From Pseudomonadota bacterium (GTDB lineage Bacteria; Pseudomonadota; Gammaproteobacteria; Burkholderiales; Burkholderiaceae_B): a stretch of DNA of 11,121 nucleotides. The notes beneath the pieces were generated by a model, which saw nothing but the letters and a program-made list of their open reading frames with translations, did no database searches and was not told the DNA's origin. This document shows, in pieces, positions 7,161-11,121 of this stretch (positions within the stretch are counted from its first letter, which is position 1; each line of letters begins with the position of its first letter). Made by a program: the position numbers and the translations under genes. The stretch is taken from NCBI GenBank assembly GCA_023386765.1, contig JAEWJD010000343.1, positions 1 through 11,121 on the forward strand, in the 5' to 3' direction.

Positions 7161-7184
7161 GGCCGCCCCCAGGGGCGGCCTTTT
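7161..7184 (+). terminator. Rho-independent terminator after pdxJ
   Basis: GGCCGCCCC (7161-7169) is the exact reverse complement of GGGGCGGCC (7172-7180). In practice this forms an 8-bp, all-G/C stem with the 4-base loop CCAG. TTTT follows immediately at 7181-7184, then CATT. It lies 21 bases after the pdxJ stop and should end the efflux-pdxJ transcript. Confidence 0.88.
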
Positions 7185-7208
7185 CATTGCCCGGCGCTCG
7201 CGTATGAT
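7181..7208 (+). promoter_or_regulatory. Candidate sigma-70 promoter for acpS
   Basis: TATGAT at 7203-7208 matches five of six bases of the -10 consensus. TTTTCA at 7181-7186, 16 bp upstream, matches four of six -35 bases. The -35 would coincide with the T tract of the preceding terminator. Transcription would start about 30-35 bases before the acpS ATG. This fits a new transcription unit beginning here, but rests on consensus matching only. Confidence 0.45.
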
Positions 7209-7247
7209 TCCGCTATTGCAGCGCCTGCTTCCCGAGATGTTCCTGCC

Positions 7248-7691
7248 ATGGCTTTCTTTCCCGATACTCCCGGCGCCATCGCCGGCATCGGCATGGACCT
7301 GATCCGTGTCGATCGCATCGAACGCGCGCTGGCGCGTCATGGCGAGCGTTTTGCCGAAAAGGTCCTGGGCCCCCAGGAGCTGGATAAATTCCGTGCCCGC
7401 AGCGCGCGCGATCCGCAGCGCGGCGTGCGTTTCCTGGCCACCCGCTTTGCGGCCAAGGAAGCTTTCTCCAAGGCGATCGGGCTGGGCATGCGCCTGCCCA
7501 TGACCTGGAAACGGGTGCAGGCACTCAATGCGCCGGGCGGGCGCCCCGTGCTGGTGCTCGATCCCGCCCTGGGGCACTGGTATGCCGAACGCTTCGGACA
7601 GGCCCATGTTTCCCTGACCGACGAGTGGGACATGGCTGCTGCCTATGTGATCGTCGAAACCCGTCGTGTGCCGGGCGACGCTACTTCCTGA
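7248..7691 (+). CDS. acpS: Holo-[acyl-carrier-protein] synthase
   Basis: AcpS moves the 4'-phosphopantetheine arm of coenzyme A onto a serine of acyl carrier protein, which fatty acid synthesis requires. The 147-residue product has the family landmarks. GIGMDLIRVDRIERAL holds the metal-binding Asp17, and TRFAAKEAFSKAIG holds Glu71 and Lys75. MTWKRVQ and an SLTDEWDMAAAYVI C-terminal strand complete the fold. It is slightly longer than E. coli AcpS because of about ten extra N-terminal residues before the GIGMD motif. The open frame continues upstream to 7083, but it would run through pdxJ's end and the terminator, so ATG 7248 is the sensible start despite a weak ribosome binding site. The pdxJ-acpS order is common in proteobacteria. 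The stop overlaps the ribosome binding site of nagZ. Confidence 0.95.
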   Translation: MAFFPDTPGAIAGIGMDLIRVDRIERALARHGERFAEKVLGPQELDKFRARSARDPQRGVRFLATRFAAKEAFSKAIGLGMRLPMTWKRVQALNAPGGRPVLVLDPALGHWYAERFGQAHVSLTDEWDMAAAYVIVETRRVPGDATS

Positions 7692-7704
7692 GGATTCCTT
7701 GATG
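7689..7704 (+). promoter_or_regulatory. nagZ ribosome binding site overlapping the acpS stop
   Basis: GAGGA at 7690-7694 shares bases with the acpS TGA (7689-7691) and stands seven bases before ATG 7702. It fixes the nagZ start at 7702 rather than the in-frame ATG at 7666 inside acpS, and suggests the two genes are translated together. Confidence 0.7.
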
Positions 7705-8760
7705 TCAAAGAGCAAGAAGCCACGCAAGTTGCCGCCCGGGCCTGTCATGGTCGATGTGGCCGGCACGCGCCTGAGCAAAGAAGAAAAGAAGCGCCTGCGC
7801 GATCCGCTGGTCGGCGGCGTGATCCTGTTCGCGCGTAATTTCGAGAGCCGCGAGCAACTGACGGCACTGACGCGCAAGATCCATGCCGCCCGCGGCGAGC
7901 CGCTATTGATCGCGGTAGACCACGAGGGCGGGCGCGTGCAGCGTTTTCGCGAGGATGGCTTCACGGCTCTGCCGGCGATGGCCAGCCTGGGCCAGTCCTG
8001 GGATCGCGACCCCTTGCTGGCCATGCGCCAGGCGACGGCCGTCGGTTTCGTGCTGGCCGCCGAGCTGCGCGCCTGCGGTGTGGACATGAGTTTCACACCC
8101 GTGCTGGATCTGGATTACGGCGTAAGCGGCGTTATCGGCAACCGCGCTTTCCACCAGGACCCGCGTGTGGTCACCATGCTGGCGCGGGCGCTGGCGCAAG
8201 GCCTTGCGCTGGCAGGGATGACCGCTTGCGGCAAGCACTTTCCGGGGCATGGCTTCGTTGAGGCCGACTCGCATCACGAGATCCCGGTGGACCGGCGCAG
8301 CCTGACGGCCATTCTCAAGGACGATGCGGCACCCTACGAATGGCTGGGTGATCAGGTGTTGCCGGCCGTCATGCCGGCGCATGTGATCTATCCCAAGGTG
8401 GACCGTCATCCGGCCGGTTTTTCGCGCCGCTGGGTCACCGACATCCTGCGCGGGCGCCTGAACTACGATGGTGTGGTGTTTTCCGATGACCTCACCATGG
8501 AAGGGGCGTCGGTGGCCGGTGACATCCTGGCGCGTGCCGAGGCCGCGCTGGGCGCGGGCTGCGACATGGTGCTGGTCTGCAACCGGCCGGACCTGGCTGA
8601 TGAGCTGCTGGGCCGCCTGCAGTTCGAGTTGCCGGCCGAGTCCGTGGCCCGTATCCGCCGCCTGATGCCCGCCTTCGCGGCCCCCGACTGGGACAGCCTG
8701 CAGGCCGATGTCCGTTACCAGCATGCCCGACGACTTCAATCTGAAATCCTTTCTGGCTGA
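7702..8760 (+). CDS. nagZ: Beta-N-acetylhexosaminidase NagZ (glycoside hydrolase family 3)
   Basis: NagZ works in the cytoplasm in peptidoglycan recycling and removes N-acetylglucosamine from GlcNAc-anhydroMurNAc muropeptides. Its products influence AmpC beta-lactamase induction in bacteria that have AmpR; no ampC or ampR is in this window. The 352-residue product shows VDHEGGRVQRF near residue 75, GKHFPGHG, the catalytic Asp189-Ser-His191 loop (acid/base dyad) and FSDDLTMEGA, where Asp262 is the likely nucleophile. Compared with E. coli NagZ it has about 14 extra lysine-rich N-terminal residues (MSKSKKPRK) before the GPVMVDV start of the barrel. It sits 10 bases after acpS and overlaps uvrC by 38 bp. 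Confidence 0.96.
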   Translation: MSKSKKPRKLPPGPVMVDVAGTRLSKEEKKRLRDPLVGGVILFARNFESREQLTALTRKIHAARGEPLLIAVDHEGGRVQRFREDGFTALPAMASLGQSWDRDPLLAMRQATAVGFVLAAELRACGVDMSFTPVLDLDYGVSGVIGNRAFHQDPRVVTMLARALAQGLALAGMTACGKHFPGHGFVEADSHHEIPVDRRSLTAILKDDAAPYEWLGDQVLPAVMPAHVIYPKVDRHPAGFSRRWVTDILRGRLNYDGVVFSDDLTMEGASVAGDILARAEAALGAGCDMVLVCNRPDLADELLGRLQFELPAESVARIRRLMPAFAAPDWDSLQADVRYQHARRLQSEILSG

Positions 8761-10549
8761 TCTGCCCCATCTTCCCGGCGTCTACCGGCATCTCGATGCC
8801 GACGCCGAGGTGATGTACGTAGGCAAGGCACGCGACCTCAAAAAGCGTGTGTCTTCCTACTTCCAGAAGAACCTGTCCAGTCCGCGCATTGCGCAGATGG
8901 TGAGCAAGGTGGTGCGCGTCGAAGTGACCGTCACGCGTTCCGAGGCCGAAGCCTTGATCCTGGAAAACAACCTGATCAAGAGCCTGCGGCCGCGCTACAA
9001 CATCCTGTTTCGCGATGACAAGTCCTATCCCTATCTGCTGATCACCGGGCATGCGTGGCCGCGCATCGCCTACTACCGGGGGGCGACCAGCCGGCGCGGC
9101 CAGTATTTTGGCCCCTATCCCAACGCCTGGGCCGTGCGCGAAACGATCCAGATCCTGCAGAAGGTGTTTCGCCTGCGGACCTGTGAGGACACGGTGTTCG
9201 CCAACCGTTCACGGCCCTGTCTGCTGCACCAGATCGGCCGCTGTTCGGCGCCCTGTGTGCAGGCGATCGCGCCGCAGGACTACGCAAGCGACGTGCAGCG
9301 CGCGGTGCGCTTTCTGAATGGCGAGGCGCGCGAGGTCATGGACGAAATCGAGGCCCGCATGCTGCTGGCCTCCACGGACCTGCGCTTCGAAGAGGCGGCC
9401 GTGCTGCGTGACCAGATGGGGTCGCTGGCCAAGGTACTGCACCAGCAGACCATGGAGAATTTCAGCGGCGAAGATACCGATGTGATCGCCGTGGCCAGCG
9501 CCGGCGGCAAGGTGTGCGTGAACCTCGCCATGGTGCGCGGCGGACGCCATCTGGGCGACAAACCTTTCTTCCCCACGCATGCCGAAGGCGAGGCGGCTTC
9601 GCAGGTGCTGGAGGCTTTCGTGGCCCAGCACTATGTCGAGGGCGGGCTGCCGCCGGTGCTGGTGGTGTCGCATCCCTTGCCCGATGCCGAGCTGCTCAGC
9701 CTGCTGGCCGAGCAGGGCGGCGTGCGCAGCCGGTTGCTGACGCGCCCGCAGGGCGTGCGGCGCTCCTGGCTGGAGCAGGCCCAGAAAAACGCCGAACTGG
9801 CCCTGGCGCGCGCGTTGAGCGAGTCCGGGGCGCGTGCCGGGCGCACGCTGGCGCTGGCCCAGGCGCTGGATATGGACACCGACGAAGTCGCGCTGGATGC
9901 CCTGCGCATCGAATGCTTTGATATTAGCCATACCGCCGGTGAGGCGACTCAGGCATCTTGTGTGGTTTTCGAGCACCATGACATGCAGCCGTCGCTGTAC
10001 CGGCGTTACAACATCGTAGGCATCACGCCCGGGGATGACTACGCCGCCATGCGGCAGGTGCTGACGCGCCGTTTCGGCAAAGTGGCCGATGGCGAGGCGC
10101 CGATGCCGGGGTTGGTGCTGATCGACGGCGGCAAGGGGCAGGTGGAGGTAGCGCGCCAGGTGTTCGCCGAGCTGGGGCTGGATATCGCCACTCTGGTAGG
10201 CGTGGCCAAGGGTGAGGGACGCAAGGTCGGCCTGGAGACGCTGGTCTTTGCCGACGGACGCCCTGCGGTGGCATTGGGCAAGGAGTCTGCCGCGCTCATG
10301 CTGATCGCCCAGGTACGCGACGAGGCCCACCGTTTTGCCATTACCGGCATGCGGGCCAAGCGCGCCAAGGCGCGCAATGTGTCGCGGCTTGAAGAGATTG
10401 AAGGCGTGGGTGCGAAGCGGCGCCAGCGTCTGTTGGCCCGCTTCGGCGGTTTGTCCGGTGTGACGTCGGCCAGTGTCCAGGATCTGGCGGCGGTGGACGG
10501 GATTTCCCTCGAACTGGCGCAGCGCATTTATGACGCCTTGCATGGATGA
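8723..10549 (+). CDS. uvrC: Excinuclease ABC subunit C
   Basis: UvrC makes both DNA cuts in nucleotide excision repair after UvrA and UvrB have found the lesion. The 608-residue product (E. coli 610) has a GIY-YIG nuclease domain at about 14-92 (LPGVYRHLD, VMYVGKARDLKKR), a UVR motif that binds UvrB (FEEAAVLRDQM), and an RNase H-like nuclease domain with Asp400 in CFDISH, LIDGGKGQ and His536. C-terminal helix-hairpin-helix motifs are present (IEGVGAKRRQRLL, VDGISLELAQ). Cysteines 154, 166, 174 and 178 match the E. coli iron-sulphur ligands in both number and spacing. I chose ATG 8723 because this numbering and the N terminus MPDDFNLKSFL align with E. coli MSDQFDAKAFL. An in-frame ATG at 8708 adds five residues. 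Neither start has a good ribosome binding site, and coupling to nagZ, which it overlaps by 38 bp, is likely. Confidence 0.96.
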   Translation: MPDDFNLKSFLADLPHLPGVYRHLDADAEVMYVGKARDLKKRVSSYFQKNLSSPRIAQMVSKVVRVEVTVTRSEAEALILENNLIKSLRPRYNILFRDDKSYPYLLITGHAWPRIAYYRGATSRRGQYFGPYPNAWAVRETIQILQKVFRLRTCEDTVFANRSRPCLLHQIGRCSAPCVQAIAPQDYASDVQRAVRFLNGEAREVMDEIEARMLLASTDLRFEEAAVLRDQMGSLAKVLHQQTMENFSGEDTDVIAVASAGGKVCVNLAMVRGGRHLGDKPFFPTHAEGEAASQVLEAFVAQHYVEGGLPPVLVVSHPLPDAELLSLLAEQGGVRSRLLTRPQGVRRSWLEQAQKNAELALARALSESGARAGRTLALAQALDMDTDEVALDALRIECFDISHTAGEATQASCVVFEHHDMQPSLYRRYNIVGITPGDDYAAMRQVLTRRFGKVADGEAPMPGLVLIDGGKGQVEVARQVFAELGLDIATLVGVAKGEGRKVGLETLVFADGRPAVALGKESAALMLIAQVRDEAHRFAITGMRAKRAKARNVSRLEEIEGVGAKRRQRLLARFGGLSGVTSASVQDLAAVDGISLELAQRIYDALHG

Positions 10550-10589
10550 CAGGCGATCTCGGGCTGGCTGAGGTAGCATTACAAACACT

Positions 10590-11121
10590 ATGCCGTTAAA
10601 CGTACCCATTTTCCTGACGTGGCTGCGCATCGCCATGATTCCGCTGGTGGTCGGGCTGTTCTATCTGCCTGATACCTGGCTGTCGGTAAGTGTGCGCGAC
10701 ACGTTGGCGGCCGTCGCCTTCATCGTGGCTGCACTGACTGACTGGTTCGATGGCTGGCTGGCACGCCGCTGGAACCAGACCTCGGCCTTTGGTGCCTTCC
10801 TGGACCCGGTGGCCGACAAACTGATGGTCTGCGCAGCGCTCATCGTGCTGCTGGATCTGAGCCGGGTGGATGCGTTTATTTCGCTCATCATCATCGGCCG
10901 TGAAATCACCATTTCCGCGCTGCGCGAATGGATGGCCAAGATCGGCGCCAGCGCCAGCGTGGCCGTGCACTGGCTGGGCAAGTTCAAGACGGCCGCCCAG
11001 ATGGTGGCCATTCCTTGCCTGCTTTACGATCAAACCCTGTTCGGGCTGAGCACCCGGGTCTGGGGCAATGTGCTCATCGTGGTGGCGGCCGTGCTGACGG
11101 TCTGGTCCATGCTGTACTACC
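10590..11121 (+). CDS. pgsA: CDP-diacylglycerol-glycerol-3-phosphate 3-phosphatidyltransferase (3' truncated by the window)
   Basis: PgsA is the inner-membrane enzyme that makes phosphatidylglycerol phosphate, the committed step to phosphatidylglycerol and cardiolipin. The frame is open to the window end and gives 177 codons; E. coli PgsA has 182, so only a short tail is missing. The CDP-alcohol phosphotransferase motif D-G-x2-A-R-x8-G-x3-D-x3-D is intact in DGWLARRW through FGAFLDPVADK. ALREWMAKIG and AVHWLGKFKTAAQMVA also match E. coli PgsA. Several hydrophobic helices are evident. The start MPLNVPIFLTWLRI aligns with E. coli MQFNIPTLLTLFRV. Forty bases separate it from uvrC. No clear promoter is seen there, and the only GAGG is about 15 bases from the ATG, so its ribosome binding site is poor. 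Confidence 0.95.
   Translation, partial: MPLNVPIFLTWLRIAMIPLVVGLFYLPDTWLSVSVRDTLAAVAFIVAALTDWFDGWLARRWNQTSAFGAFLDPVADKLMVCAALIVLLDLSRVDAFISLIIIGREITISALREWMAKIGASASVAVHWLGKFKTAAQMVAIPCLLYDQTLFGLSTRVWGNVLIVVAAVLTVWSMLYY

Noticed and set aside
7083..7247. Upstream extension of acpS
   Set aside because: It would read through the end of pdxJ and the terminator hairpin, and homology begins only after 7248.
7666..7701. Earlier in-frame ATG for nagZ
   Set aside because: The good ribosome binding site GAGGA at 7690-7694 fits ATG 7702, and the extra residues have no counterpart in the family.
8708..8722. Earlier in-frame ATG for uvrC
   Set aside because: Possible, but alignment with E. coli UvrC and matching cysteine numbers favour 8723; the only AGG before 8708 is too close.
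9209..10636. 475-codon - strand open frame across uvrC and the uvrC-pgsA gap
   Set aside because: Antisense shadow with His/Arg/Gln-rich composition; it overlaps strongly conserved UvrC and the PgsA start.
1..11121. Mobile elements, CRISPR arrays, toxin-antitoxin pairs, phage genes, tRNA or rRNA
   Set aside because: None seen. There are no transposase motifs, spaced repeat arrays or clover-leaf sequences, and almost all bases lie in recognised conserved genes.

Overview
The window is high-GC DNA (roughly two-thirds G+C by eye), fully coding on the + strand, from a betaproteobacterium. Protein sequences and the block pdxJ-acpS-nagZ-uvrC-pgsA point to the Alcaligenaceae (Bordetella/Achromobacter type). 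That assignment comes from recognising the proteins, not from a database search.

Layout. Bases 1-209 are the 3' end of an OmpR/PhoB-type response regulator. Bases 210-413 are a comparatively AT-rich control region with a 9-bp direct repeat, a 9-bp perfect inverted repeat and a possible hairpin over the ribosome binding site. Next comes a complete tripartite RND efflux operon: periplasmic adaptor lipoprotein (414-1613), HAE1-type inner-membrane pump (1674-4904) and outer-membrane lipoprotein channel (4901-6418). It resembles AcrAB-TolC, MexAB-OprM and the Achromobacter AxyABM pump. The channel gene overlaps pdxJ (6415-7140, vitamin B6 synthesis) by 4 bp, and a strong intrinsic terminator follows pdxJ at 7161-7184. 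A candidate promoter overlapping that terminator's T tract appears to start a second housekeeping run: acpS (7248-7691), nagZ (7702-8760), uvrC (8723-10549) and pgsA (10590 to the window edge, 3' truncated).

How it works together. The first unit exports amphiphilic drugs and toxic compounds across both membranes, with a vitamin B6 gene carried as its last cistron. The second unit covers acyl-carrier-protein activation, cell-wall recycling, nucleotide excision repair and phospholipid head-group synthesis. Key catalytic residues are present in every enzyme checked.

No mobile element, CRISPR array, rRNA or tRNA was seen, and I found no convincing new system. The items most worth a second look are the efflux-pdxJ translational coupling, the symmetric elements and leader structure upstream of the efflux operon, and a substitution at the AcrB Phe610 position of the pump's binding pocket.
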